DNA of 64,000 nucleotides from Taxillus chinensis (taxonomy: Eukaryota > Streptophyta > Magnoliopsida > Santalales > Loranthaceae), in contig CM042085.1 in assembly GCA_023512835.1 (NCBI GenBank), positions 40,324,189 to 40,388,188 of the forward strand. The letters run 5' to 3'. How positions within the stretch are numbered: position 1 is the stretch's first letter; every line of letters starts with the position of its first letter. Under the pieces are notes generated by a model. The model did not search any database. It was not told the origin of the DNA and saw nothing but the letters and a program-made list of their open reading frames with translations. Shown here piece after piece: positions 21,968 to 33,915 of this stretch. A program made the position numbers and the translations under genes.

Positions 21968-23690
21968 CTATGAAGTGCCTATAATACAGGTCAGGGTGAA
22001 ACTACCCGGATCTTTTAACTTGGGTGGTAGCTTATCCTGTAATACTGCACTGATGTCATTTGTGAGAGCCACAATCTCACAATCTGTATAGCATCTCTTT
22101 TTGGAAAGCAGATCCTTCAAGAACTTAACATACTTTGGCATTTGCTCCAACGCTTCAATGAATGGAATGTTCACTTCCAACTTCTTGAACATCTCTAAGA
22201 AGTTACGGAATTGAGCATCCAACTTTTGCTTCCTCAATCTTTGAGGATATGGCATAGGAGGCTGATATGGTGCAGGTGTAATGGCTGCTAGTTGGCTTAC
22301 TTCAGCCTTTGCTTTCTCTTCCACTTTCTAATCAGCATCTCCCTCTTCCTGTTCCGCGTTAATTTGCTGTTCATTTTCCCCCGTGCTTGACTCAGCTTTG
22401 TTGCCACTAGATTGCAGTTCTTTCCCGCTTCTCAGCGTAATGGCCTTGCACTGCTCTCTAGGGTTAACTTTAGTGTTACTTGGGAAGGTGTTTGATGAAG
22501 AAGGCTTGACTGCATTCACCAACTGACCAATTTGCTACTCTATAGTCTTCATGGCAGCTCCAAGATCTTGTATTGACGTAGTAAGGGATTCAATCCTCGT
22601 TTCTCCCCTACTCATCCGGTCCATTGCTTGTTTTGCAAATTGATAGAAAAAATTGCGCATCTCTTCATCTTTGGCCTTCTCCTTATCCTCCTCCTTTTGC
22701 TGTGGAAGCTTCTGAAATCTGGGAGGTAATTGTGGCTGAGGACTCTCACCATATTGTGCCACTCCATTGGTGAGAGCCTTATTTTGTCTCTGCCACAACA
22801 AAGGTTGTTGAAAATTCTGAGATCCTCCCTGATTCTGATAATTGTTGGCAAGCGGAGGGTTTTGATATTGGTCCTGAAATTGCCTTCGGAATCCACCTCC
22901 TCTATTCCCAACATACTGAGCTTCTTCAAGGGATGGGGCAGCAACATTGTCCTCAACAACAGCCTGCTGATCAGTCCTGCCCTCCATTCTCACCGCCATG
23001 ACTGATATTTGCTCAGTCAACATCATCATTTTCTTGGTAAGCTCATCTAGCTTATTTGAGTTGGACACTACTGCAACTGGTGCAACCTTTGTACGCCGAT
23101 CAGTTGACCATTGGCAATTAGATATGGCCATTCGCTCTAATAACTCTACAGCAGTAGGTTCCATCATCATGAAAGCTCCTCCAGCAGCAGGATCCACCAT
23201 ATTTTGGATGGATGGTTGCAAGCCCATAAAGAAGGACTCTACTTGCAACCATTCAGGTCTTCCATGGTTAGGACACCTCCTAACTAAATCCTTGAACCTC
23301 TCCCAAGCTTCATAGAGAGATTCTTCGCTATGCTGGCTAAATTGGCTAATTTGACTCCACAAATGCATCACCCTTGTTGGTGGAAAGTACTTGGAGAGGA
23401 ACTTTTCCACCATTTGTTCCCATGTAATGATGCTTCCAGTTGATAACGCTTGGAACCATCCGAGAGCTCTATCCTTCAATGAAAATGGAAAGAGTTGGAG
23501 TTTGATTGCATCATCAGAAATTCCGTTAATCTTGATGGTGTCACAAATATGGAGGAACCTCACTAAATGATTATGAGGATCATCTAATGCTGAACCTCTG
23601 AATGCTTCTTGCCCAACCATCTACAACAAAGCTGGCTTCAGCTCAAAATTGTTAGCTTGGACTGGCACTCTCCTAGGTGGGAATACTTAC
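21968..23690 (-). pseudogene. Athila Gag (copy C, N-terminus truncated)
   Basis: Open for 361 codons (22535-23620): DDPHNHLVRFLHICDTIK, FPFSLKDRALGWFQ, FKDLVRRCPNHGRPEWLQ, the Gln/Asn-rich part and MSRGETRIESLTTS. It then meets a TAG at the same codon as in copy A (after KTIE, before QIGQL), a TAG or TAA near 22328, and continues to YPQRLRKQKLDAQFRNFLEM. Upstream of 23620 a stop precedes VQANNFELKPALL, and gag ends at about 23690. Confidence 0.87.
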
Positions 23691-23917
23691 CACTATACTA
23701 CAAGAGAGGCATGGTTTCTCTAAGGTATCCAACTCTACCATGATGAAACAGACATTGTAGCAGTCATGATGAATCAAAAATTAATCTAAACATGTCCATA
23801 CTACCAAGTCCAACAACCATGCAATATCATCACGGAAAATTCAAATAGAAGCAAATATGCAATGTTAAAAAAAAACTTAACTTCCCTTGAAATCCTCACC
23901 ATGGACAATAGGTGGCT
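23691..23917 (-). other. Fragment of Athila 3' noncoding sequence
   Basis: It resembles 25510-25735 (words such as AACAACCATGCAAT and TTCCCTT), so it is Athila 3' noncoding DNA joined to broken gag at 23690. No gene. Confidence 0.55.
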
Positions 23918-25399
23918 TGACAGACAGATTTTTAGCCTCCTTAAAAGAGTAAGCTAATATCGTAAAATCTCTCTTCAAGATAATTATTTCCCTTGGTTTA
24001 TACTAACAGAATAGCAGTAAATAAGGGGTCGAACCCACAGGGATTAGCCTAGTTCTCTAGTTCTCAAATCAAAACACCCAATTACTCTTGTTCTATAAAA
24101 TGTCTTTGCAAAAAGTTTTCTTTTTTTAAACTAAAGATCTAATTTTTATTTGGTTTTCTGAATAAACAAAGAAAACAAATTGACTTTAGGATTAAGATTC
24201 AAGGATTTAAGGTATCTAGGGTCACAACTTCACCTCCCTATGCTGTTTCTACTGATTTTAAGGTTCTTGAGATTACTTAATTGATAACATGCTATACTAA
24301 GCCAAGGTACTGCAATTGGTCATCATGACATCAACATGCAAAGCCTAATTATCTTCCTCATGACAGGATAATGGTCACACCAATGACAAATATGTTATAA
24401 ATCAAAGATTAGCCTCAGACTAAGGCTAAGAAAACCCAGGTGTATAGCCCAGATATTAAAAGATAAAAACAAATTCATAAAACATGCAATCTCAATTAAA
24501 CAAACCCAATATTCAATTATCAGTTTGACAACATAGGGGGCTACATTGCTCCCCTAGATAAAAGAAACTACTCACACATGTTCTTGGATAAACAATAAGA
24601 AATAAAGAACATCATCCTCAAGCAGGTGCAGCAAAACTCTAACTTTAGGTTTTCTCCAGCCGTCAAACCTCCTAGGATCGGCAGCTCCAAGATCAGAACC
24701 CTAGCCTCCAAAAACGTGAGCCTCTCTCTCTCTCTCTCTCTCTAAAAAACGTGCCCCCCTCTGAGTCTTCTCTAAAAGGGCTGCTGCCTCCTCTATTTAT
24801 AGAGAAAACTGCTGTACAATGAGTGCCCTAGCCATCAGCAGTTGCCACTTATCAAAACGACATAGTTTTGATAAGTAGTTTCCATTTTTCTTCCAACTTG
24901 AGTACAACTCGAACCATGCATAATTTGGACTAAGTGCTTTAGAGAAAAGTGTTTTAAATAATAAAACAAATCAATCGATGCAAAAATCCCGCTGCACGGC
25001 ATATTGCACGTCATATGGCCATATGACGTGCACCTCCAAATGGTCTAAAATTTTGCTCCAAGCTTCCTTGGAATGTGTAGAAGGCAGGGCTGTAATAAAA
25101 TCCTTGCACTTCATGAGGGTCCATATGGCGTGCACCCTTATTTTGCCTCCTCAGGCTGCCCCATTTTGCCACAAGTTCCTTCTTTGGTAAATGAAGTGAT
25201 TTGGCTGATGTCCATGAGATGAAATTGCCTAAAAACCTGCCAAAAAAGCTCAAAAACACACACATATATATATATAGGCCAAGCAGTCTTCCTACGGTGT
25301 TAGAGCAAATATCTAAGAAATATGGATAAATTAAGGTTTAATCATGCTCTTTAACACCATAAATATACACTAGAATAACGGCATAAATGCACGTTATCA
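23918..25399 (-). mobile_element. Athila copy D 3' LTR (about 1.48 kb)
   Basis: An antisense LTR of a different Athila subfamily: TCGAACCCACAGGG near one end, CAACTTCACCTCCC in the middle and CTCCCCTAGATAAA. Its sense start TGATAACGTGCATTTATG ends at 25399. The lower boundary (TGACAG at 23918) is approximate, judged by the usual spacing. It contains a CT dinucleotide run at 24721-24743. No gene. Confidence 0.75.
24791..24872 (-). promoter_or_regulatory. Athila LTR core promoter: TATA box plus palindrome (copy D)
   Basis: Minus strand CTATAAATAGAG at 24791-24802, with ATCAAAACGACATAGTTTTG (24851-24870) about 50 bp upstream on that strand. Confidence 0.65.
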
Positions 25400-26743
25400 A
25401 ATACACCACACTTGAACCATTGCGTGTCCTCAAGCAAAAACATACAAACATGCTAAAATAAAATAAACAAACATTCACACAGGAATGAAAATAAGATAAA
25501 TAAAAATTAAAGAGAGTCATGATTTCCTAGGCATGCAACTCTATCATGATGAAGTGGGCAATCAAATAACCAAAATGAATTATAATTAAGCTCAATCATG
25601 TCTATACCCCTAAGTCAAACAACCATGCAATCTCATCACTGAAAATTCAGACATTAGTAAGCATACCATGATAAAACAGCACCTAATTTCCCTTAAAGTT
25701 CTCACCTAGGATAAGCTACCTCACTCAAATATAAACTCTCATTTCTCTCCACACAAGCCCAAGTACCATAACTAACAGAAAATCAATAGTTGGAAAGCTC
25801 CTCCTACATTCTCCACTAGTTATCAATTAAGTACTTGCCAAGCAAACATGAGAGTTTCCTATTGTGCTCATCAAAGAAAACACACTCTCTATTCTACTTT
25901 GTTTGAAAACTCACACACTATTCTATTCTCAATGAACTCACACTCTACTCTAATGACTAATAAAACACACCTTGAGCCAAAGAAATGAGCTCAACACTCT
26001 AAATAAACACAACTCAGCCATTATGGCTTTTATTCTGAAAAACTTTGTGTTTTTTTTTCATACTTCTTTTAAATAATAACCTTACAAGGTTGCATTTTAT
26101 GCTCTCCCTTGATGGATTATTCACTCTCTTTTTTTACTCACATAACACATAAATAAGACTGATTGTTCTAATACAAACCCTTTACCATTTTGTTACATAA
26201 GGAGAGACAGAAATTCATTGATGTCTCACATCCCATTATCAAATTAAATGATGGCTTTTTCACATTCTATATCACAGCCTTCTACATTTACAACACAACA
26301 AAACAAAAACTAGGATACATAGGAAGTCAAAGTGACTTAAATGGGCCTTGTATCACTAGCAACACACCAAACACTGAGCATTAATAAGTAATCATCATGC
26401 TTACTTAACTCCTACCATTAAATAACCAATGGTTAAACGTAGAGAAGAGCATCAAATCAAACTATTACCCATAAACGATGAATGTCACTCAAGGGCATTT
26501 TCCTTTTGGATTTTCTTTCACTCAACTCTAAGGGTCACTAAGTGTTATCCTAACATGTCATGCTCAGCTAATATTCAAACTTTAACTCCAAAAACATGGT
26601 GATATCATTCAAAAAGTAAAGACATGCTTAAACCAAATCATAACACACCTTAATTACTTTACACCCTTATCACAACATGATACTAATGTGGCATAAAAAT
26701 TAAAATTTAAGGCAAAATTGCATACCTAATATCCATGCCTCTC
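25400..26743 (-). other. Athila copy D 3' noncoding region with pre-LTR polypurine block
   Basis: The block next to the LTR reads in sense GAGGACACGCAATGG then AAGTGTGGTGTATT (25400-25440). The rest is AT-rich, without a supported coding frame. It is split at 26743 by element E and continues at 62877. Confidence 0.7.
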
Positions 26744-27224
26744 TGTTGAAACCCATTTTGTCCGGGTTGGACATACTAACCCCATTTTGTGTATATACCT
26801 TTTTGCCCATGCCATATACCTTGTTGAATAGGTCCTTAGAGATTCCCTGCGATTTGCACAAGATGGATACAGTTACACGAATGGGGAAGCCCAAAATGAA
26901 TGACCTTTGCTACAAGTCCCTGAAGTACCCCAAGACCAAAATCAGGGGATAGAGGAAAGAAATTTCGAGAATAACGCATTTGACCGAGCTCCATTCTGAT
27001 TTAAAATGAAGAAGTTATGGCCAAAACAACTTTCGTTGGAAAAAGTCAAACTTGCCAAAAGATGGTCAATGCCCCTGGTCAAACTGCCCGAAAAAGTGAT
27101 CATGCGAAACTCTCCAAAATGTCTATGTAGGCGAATACGGGTCTTCCCAAATAATCCCTAAAAGGTCGTCCATTTTTGCATTGTGGGTAAGGGTAAAAGG
27201 GTAATTAAAAACTTCGGGGTTGAC

Positions 27225-27610
27225 CGTTGACCTGCCAACACTTCGACCCGTTGACCTTCGAAGCCTCGAAGCCGCGAAGAACCAAGCCTCGAAGCCTCGA
27301 AGCCGCGAAACCCCGAAGACCCGAAGCCTCGAAGCCTCGAAGCTTCGAAGCCTCGAAGCCTGTAAACCTCTGACCTGCCGACACTCCGACCTTCGACCCT
27401 TCGACCCTTGACTTTCGAACCCTGTGAAGATGCGAACCCTCGAAGCCTCCGACCCTACCGACACTCCGACCTTTGACCGTTCGAGCCTTGACCTACGAAC
27501 CCTGTGAGCCTTCGACCCACCGACCCTGCCGACACTACGACCCGTTGAACGTTGACTTTCGACCCACCGAAACTTCCAACCTGCCGACACTTCGACCCTC
27601 TGATCCCTTG
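27225..27610. repeat. Degenerate TTCGA/CGAAGCC minisatellite in element E 5' LTR
   Basis: Many irregular copies of short words such as CGAAGCCTCGAAGC, TTCGACC and TGCCGACACTTCGACC. The 3' LTR has a matching block (60575-60915) with a different copy number, so it has changed since insertion. Confidence 0.8.
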
Positions 27611-28669
27611 ACCTTCCCTGTTTGGCTTCTTTCGTTTGCTCTCTCGTTGATCACTCACGGGATACGTTTTATGAGCTGACCATTTTTGGCGGAGATGCTT
27701 TCAACGCCTGTCAGTCACATGCGTCAACAAAAAACCAAAAAAAGGCAATCATAGATCGATAGTCCACCCGACAAGGCATAGAATCTAGGAATTAATAAGT
27801 GCTGGGATTAATAATACACTCGACCAAGCATTAAATGCAGTAATTAATGAGATCTAGCCAATATCGTTTAAAATTAGTCTCCCGTCCACGCAGAAGAAGA
27901 GCTCGACGAAAAAAAAAGAGACAGAAAAGGAAGAGGTTCAGCAGAGAGAAAAAAGAGTTCAGCCCCAAAAAAAAAAAAAACCGAGAGATTTTTGACGCCC
28001 AGAAAAAGAAAACGGAGCACGCCCAAAAAAAGGAAAAGGAGGACTCACGCCCAGAAAAAGAAAAAGGGAGAGGTATTCACGCCCAAGGAAAAAAGAGAGA
28101 GCTCTGTTGCCATCTTCACACCAGTCGCCTAATTCCAGATTTTCGCCCAACACTCCCCCTATCCTAAAATCAAAATTGCCCATCCTTCCCAACTTCTCTT
28201 TCCCTCTTATTTTGTTCCAGCTTTTTTCTAGCAGAAGAAAGACAAAAAAAACAACACCAGTTTGCCTTTCTTTTTTTTTTTTCTCTCTTTTTCTTACGTT
28301 TCTATCATAAAAAACAAAAAATCCAGTATACCTTGGCAGTCTCCACAGTATGTCCTAGCTGATCGTTGCACTTGGTGCTGCTGGAATTTGGTGATTTGGG
28401 TAAGCAAGCGTCTTTCGGTACAGACAGAACATTTCATACAGACATCCCGTGATAAAGCCCCATTCAAGTCAAAGTTAGTGTAATTTACATTTGTTACTCT
28501 TTTTTTTTAGCTTATTTATATTTATATTTAATGTGATTTTAGTATTTTCCTGGTTTTCAATTTTTAGCTTATCTCTATATTTGATGTAATTTTTAGTATT
28601 TGTTGTTGTATTTTCCTTGTATTTTCATTCTTTGTATGTGGTACGTCGTAATATGTAAAATATAGTGGA

Positions 28670-29110
28670 AACCAAAAAAAAGAGAGCGCAAGGAAAGGCA
28701 TAAGAAAAAGAGGAGATGGAAAAAAAAAAAAAAAAAGAAAAAAAGTGTTTTTCTGTTTATTTATTTGTGGATGTCATAATCACACACTCCACAATTTTTT
28801 TTACTTTAATGCATATGTTCATTACTTTGATTTAAGATTTTGGGTTTTCAAAAAAAAAAAAGAAAGAAAGAAAGGTTTCCAAAAACAAAAAACAAAACAA
28901 AAACAAACAAAAAAAATGTTTTCATGTTTTCAAACAAAAAAAAAAACCCAAAATTAGTACTTCAATTTCCAAAACCAAAAAAACAAAAAAAAGGCAAAAA
29001 AAAAGACAAAACAAAACAAAACAAAACAAAAACAAACAAAAAAATGTTTGTTTTCTAACCCAAAAAACCAAAAAAAAGAGGGAAAATAAAAAAGAAAAAA
29101 TCATATTTGA
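28670..29110. repeat. A-rich low-complexity tract in element E 5' LTR
   Basis: Long runs of A broken by C, G or CC (for example ACAAAACAAAACAAAAC). A matching tract lies at 62000-62420 in the 3' LTR. Confidence 0.8.
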
Positions 29111-30631
29111 GGACTTCAATTTCCAAAATAAAACCAAACACCAAAACCAACCCGTAGGATCTCATTATCCACTTCAAACAAAAACCCAAAACCTTTAGGA
29201 TTCCCTTTAGAAATTTAGGGTAAATCCATCTTCATCATGACTTCAATAAATAACTTAGCTAAATAAAAATCATAAACTTTTCAGGAAACTTAACCCGGTC
29301 ATGGCAGTACAAATAAAATAAAAAAAATCTCCTCCTCCTAAATTAGATACCGAAAGGGCGCTGTAGGGGTGCTAATCCTTCCCTACACGTAACCAACTCC
29401 CGAACCCTTCTCTGATAACGCAGACCACACACTTCAAATAACTCAAAGTAGAGGGTATCCAACTTGTCATCACCCATTTTTGACCGGGCTCGTACTGGCT
29501 TTTGTGAAAGGACTGCATGCTAGTTCATTCCATTGATCCTAGAGTCATCCCTGCACAAGGCTTGCACAAACCATTAAAGAAAAGAAAAACACAGAGTCGC
29601 CACCAAACAAATTAAAGGTGTGATTGGGCACCTAGAAAAAGAAAGGTCAACGGTTCCAGAGAATTAGGTTCGGGAGTCGGTTACGTGTGGGGAAGGAAGA
29701 AAAATTCTTGCACCCCCACAACGCCCACAATTGGTACCTAGTCTTGATCTATGGGTGTTTGCTTGCTCTATTATTTATTCTAAAAAAAGAGTTTTTGTAT
29801 TTTTAATTTTAAGAAAAAGAAAGATTTTAGGATCTAGGCCTTAAAACAACAAAGAAAAAGATTTTAATAAAGTAAATAAAAAGGGACATTCTAATTTTAG
29901 AAAAAGAATGTGGGATCTAGGCCCATGTGACAGTATTGTATTTTTATAAGAAAACAAAAGTAATTTTCCTTTTTTAGAAAAGAAAACAAAAGCAATTTGA
30001 ATTCAAATAAGAAAATACTGGCACAATTGATATTGGCCCAGGACTAGGATGTGAGCATCTAGGGCTCAACCCTCATGACCGCCTGGCCTTATTTAAATTT
30101 TCTAGAAAAGACTTAAGTTTTGTTTTTTTTACATTTTATTATTTTTTTTGAAAATAATAAAGGAAGAAAAAAAAAGAGGTGCAAGATGTTTGTTTTTTGT
30201 ATTTTCGTTTTTCTACTTTAGAGAGATGAGGAAAAAAGAAAAAAAGAGCAGTTTTTGGGTTTTATGTTTGAAAACAAATAGAGAAAAAAAAATAAAATAA
30301 AATAAAATAAATAGAAGTAGAGAACCTGGAGGAAAGAAAATGATGCAGGTGGGAGCCCCTTTTTCCTTCGAGTAATGCCTTCAAAGCGTTTCCCGAAAGC
30401 ACAAAGGTTAGAAAAAGAATTTTTCCAAGTGTCGGCTCCTCCCCGTAAAGACGAACAGTGATTCTGGGTGCTTTTTCCCTTAGAAAATGAGTATATCTCT
30501 CTTTGTGATTCCCAGGATACTCTCTCTCCCTCTGGTTTTTATCTCTCGGAAATTTTGTCAGAAAGCTCTCTCTCAGAATAACCTCCTCTGATACTTGATA
30601 ATTGATGCCTTTCCCTTGCCTCTTGGGGCAG

Positions 30632-30643
30632 TCTATTTATAGG
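30632..30643 (-). promoter_or_regulatory. TATA box in element F 3' LTR
   Basis: The minus strand reads CCTATAAATAGA. The matching box in the 5' LTR is at 45631-45642. Confidence 0.6.
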
Positions 30644-31189
30644 AATCCCAGGGGAGACAGCCCGTGCCTCGGCATTTATTGGATGCCTTACAGTCCCCAT
30701 GAGTCAACTACATCGTTCCAATGAATTAATGACTTCGGAAATGGAATTCTCGGTTCCCAGTGATTTACAATAATTCACAGTTCCCGTGCTTTGAAAAAGG
30801 AGTCCAGGTGCTCGAAAATAAATAAATTGTTTGAGATTATTTAATCCTCTGTTGTACCTGGACGCTTTGGTGGGTAAGGGCGGAATGCATTTCCGGATGT
30901 ATTGGAGCCGTTGGGAATTAATGGTTATGCAATCCCCAGGGTCAACTGTGATGTCCCGAGGAAAATGACATTTAATTAAAGAGGTCTTCCGTCCCTATGC
31001 TCAAAAATGGAGTTCCGAGACATTTGAATGTAATATTTGGAGACTCCTCAATTCCCACGCTTAAAAAGAGGGTTCCGAGACACTGCTGGCATTTAATGCA
31101 CTTAAAAAGAATTTTCGGAGTCCCGATGCTTTGGAGTCACTCCCAGACTTGTAGAGGAGCTATTTTGGAGTTTTTCAAAATTATTGACC

Positions 31190-31830
31190 AGGTTTGACCT
31201 CCTGGATCTAGGCTTATTCCTGGATCGTGCCCTTATTCCGCATCAATAGGTCCTCATTCCGTATTAACAAGTCCTTATTCCGCACAAATGAGCTTATTCC
31301 GCATCAATAGGTTTAGCTCGGATTTGACCAAGTTTGACCTCCGGATCTGCGCTTATTCCGGATCAGTGGCCTTAGTCCGCATCAGTAAGTCCTTATTCCG
31401 CATCAGTTGACCAAGTTTGACTACCGGATTTGGGCTTAGTCCGGATCAGTAAGTCCTTACTCCGCATTAGTTGACCAAGTTTGACCTCCGGATCTGCGCT
31501 TATTCCGGATCGGTGGCCTTAGTCCGCATCGGCAAGTCCTTATTCCGCATCGGTTGACCAAGTTTGACCACCGGATTTGGGCTTAGTCCGTATCGGTAAG
31601 TCCTTACTCCGCATCGTTGACCAAGTTTGACCACCTGGATCTGGGCTTAGTCCGGATCGGCAAGTCCTTACTCCGCACCTGACCAAGTTTGACCACCGGA
31701 TCCGGGCTTACTGGATTTGACCAAGTTTGACCACCGGATCTGGGCTTAGGCCGGATTTGACCAAGTTTGACCGCCGGATTTGGGTTTAGTCCGGATTTGA
31801 CCAAGTTTGACCACCGGATTTGGGTTTCCC
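31190..31830. repeat. Tandem repeats in element F 3' LTR
   Basis: About ten imperfect units built on GACCAAGTTTGACCACCGGA, TTAGTCCGGATCAG and AAGTCCTTACTCCGCATC, with a period near 60-65 bp. The 5' LTR block (46180-46790) has fewer or rearranged units: TGACCACCTGG variants occur only here. Confidence 0.8.
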
Positions 31831-32219
31831 CCAAAAATTTCCGTGTGTGGGCTCGGTCACCACGTGGCGCCTCTACTTCGGCTTCCTTAGGCCTCTCTTG
31901 TTATCACTTGCTGTGTAAGGAGAGTGCCTTTGTATATACACTGGGCGAAGTAGAAGCAAAACTGGCAATGTGGGACAAACATGCATATGAAGAACCAAAA
32001 TTCGTGGAAAATTGGCAGATTTCTGAGGCAACTTCAAAAATTCATAACTTTCTCCACAGAGCTCGTATTAGGGCCAAATTGGTCTTGTTTTGCTCGAAAT
32101 TCTGTTATCTATCTTATGAAAGTGAAATCACTCCACAAGGATCATCCATTTAGGAGAAAAGTGGGAAATACCGCACAGAGGTACATGATAAAGTGAGCAT
32201 TCTGCCCGTCCGATTCCAA

Positions 32220-32900
32220 AATTCATAGTTAATTGCATAGAACTCGGATTACCTTCAAACCAATTGGAGATGATAGATAAAGATGTTATCTAACTAATTC
32301 AATTGACTTTATTCAGATCCAATGAGTATTGAGAAAGTTATTGGCAAAATAGTGCGCTGCGCACTAGCTGTCTCCCCCAAATTTGCACAAGGTTTGGTTG
32401 CCAACTTTGAAAAATCATAACTAATTGAATACAACCCGGAATATTCTCAAACCAATTGGATATGATAGATAAAGATGTTATCTAACTAATGCAATTGACT
32501 TTGTTCAGATCCAATGAGTATTGAGAAAGTTATTGGCAAAATAGTGCGCTGCGCACTAGCTGTCTCCCCCAAATTTGCACAAGGTTTGGTTGAAAAATCA
32601 TAACTAATTGAATACAACCTGGAATATTCTCAAACCAATTGGAGATGATAGATAAAGATGTTATCTAACTAATGCAATTGACTTTGTTCAGATCCAATGA
32701 GTATTGAGAAAGTTATTGGCAAAATAGTGCGCTGCGCACTAGCTGTCTCCCCCAAATTTGCACAAGGTCTGGTTGCCAACTTTGAAAAATCATAACTAAT
32801 TGAATACAACCCGGAATATTCTCAAACCAATTGGAAATGATAGATAAAGGTGTTATCTAATCAATTCAATTGACTTTGTTGGATTACGACAAGTATCGGG
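32220..32900. repeat. 192/183-bp tandem repeat in element F 3' LTR
   Basis: GATCCAATGAGTATTGAG recurs at 32316, 32508 and 32691, so the spacing is 192 then 183 bp. The 9-bp difference is one missing CCAACTTTG-type word. Each unit carries the palindrome AGTGCGCTGCGCACT. A fourth, diverged partial unit follows to about 32900. Confidence 0.85.
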
Positions 32901-33092
32901 GAAGTTATTAATAAAATAGCGGGCTGCCCACCGGTTGTCCAATTCAACTTGATGTTTTTATCATAATCATTTCATTTCTCCTCGGAATCAAGCGTGGTCA
33001 AGTGCGTTATTCTCCGAATGTCATCCTCTGTCACTTAGTGGTCCTTCGCCAAGTATGGTTGCGATCTAACCTGGTCAAAATGGGGTACAACA

Positions 33093-33105
33093 GCTGCCCC
33101 TCTTT
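33093..33105 (-). other. Polypurine tract of element F
   Basis: The minus strand reads AAAGAGGGGCAGC directly before the 3' LTR. It is identical to the tract of element E (60090-60102). It primes plus-strand DNA synthesis in this class. Confidence 0.85.
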
Positions 33106-33174
33106 GTGCATTGTTTGTATACAAATGATGTACAAAGATAACCAAATACCCATTTTGAATGGTTAGATCTCCGT

Positions 33175-33915
33175 GGAGTTTGGCATTGCTATGAGATTGA
33201 GGCGGCATTTTTGGTTATGAGGGTGGCTTCTTGGGCCGAATAGCTTCTTGGGCTATGATATGACATCTTAGGTTGATTTGCTTCTTGGGCTATAAGGGTG
33301 GCTTCTTGGGCCGAATAGCTTTTTGGGCTATGACACGACATCTTGGGTCGAAAATGAGTGACATCTTGGGTCGATTAGCTTCTTGGGCTATGAGGGTTGC
33401 TTCTTGGGCTGAATAATAACGTCTCGGGCTATAAAGGTGGCTTCTTGGGCCAAATAGCTTCTTGGGCTATGAGAGTGGCTTCTTGGGCCATATAGCTTCT
33501 TGGGCTATGATACGACATCTTGGGTCGAAAATGAGTGACATCTTGGGTCGATTAGCTTCTTGGGCTATGAGGGTTGCTTCTTGGGCCGAATAATAGCGTC
33601 CCGGGCTATAAAGGTGGCTTCTTGGGCCAAATAGCTTCTTGGGCTATGAGAGTGGCTTCTTGGGCTATGATACGACATCTTGGGTCGAAAATGAGTGACA
33701 TCTTGGGTCGATTTTGAGTGACATCTTGGGTCGATTAGCTTCTTGGGCTATGAGGGTGGCTTCTTGGGCCGAATAATAGCGTCTCGGGCTATAAAGGTGG
33801 CTTCTTGGGCCAAATAGCTTCTTGGGCTATGAGAGTGGCTTCTTGGGCCGAATAGCTTCTTGGGCTATAAGGGTGACATCTTGAGTCAAATGATAGTGAG
33901 GTAGCATCTTGGGCT
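33175..33915. repeat. Tandem repeats in element F 3' noncoding region
   Basis: Irregular units of about 30-40 bp built on GGCTTCTTGGGCCGAATAGC, TTCTTGGGCTATGA and ACATCTTGGGTCGA, organised in higher-order blocks of about 180 bp. They lie between integrase and the polypurine tract, where Tat/Ogre elements are known to carry variable tandem repeats. Confidence 0.85.

Larger units (their letters stand above)
20212..23690 (-). mobile_element. Athila copy C body, large pol deletion
   Basis: Minus strand: part of gag, protease and reverse transcriptase, then a jump at about 20325-20330 into the 3' noncoding end and LTR. The rest of reverse transcriptase after the thumb, RNase H and integrase are gone. 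The upstream end is cut in gag at about 23690, so primer site and 5' LTR are lost. Confidence 0.88.
26744..29464 (+). mobile_element. Element E 5' LTR, first part
   Basis: It starts TGTTGAAACCCATTTTG and matches the 3' LTR at 60103. It is cut after CAACT (29460-29464) by element F and resumes at 48061. It contains a CGAAGCC-rich minisatellite and A-rich tracts. It holds no gene: its short open frames are low-complexity translations. Confidence 0.92.
29465..33092 (-). mobile_element. Element F 3' LTR (3628 bp)
   Basis: It is near-identical to 44465-48055, with scattered differences visible in most rows. It contains a TATA box (30632-30643, minus), a short tandem repeat block (31190-31830) and a 190-bp-class repeat (32220-32900). 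No gene. Confidence 0.92.

Noticed and set aside
24029..24042. TCGAACCCACAGGG near LTR ends as a tRNA gene (T-loop-like B box)
   Set aside because: The phrase recurs in every Athila LTR end (for example 5338, 7099 and 13429), but no A box or cloverleaf could be found upstream, so it is an LTR feature.
28840..29137. Lys-rich and Phe-rich open frames in A-rich sequence
   Set aside because: They are translations of low-complexity A runs in element E's LTR, present in both strands and both LTR copies with differing length.
31767..32153. 128-codon plus-strand frame repeated at 46730-47116
   Set aside because: It occurs once per LTR of F, is antisense to the LTR transcript, and has no recognisable domain. 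It is explained by LTR duplication.
33175..33915. Repeats in F 3' region as a protein-coding repeat gene
   Set aside because: Unit lengths are not multiples of three and no long frame exists on either strand.
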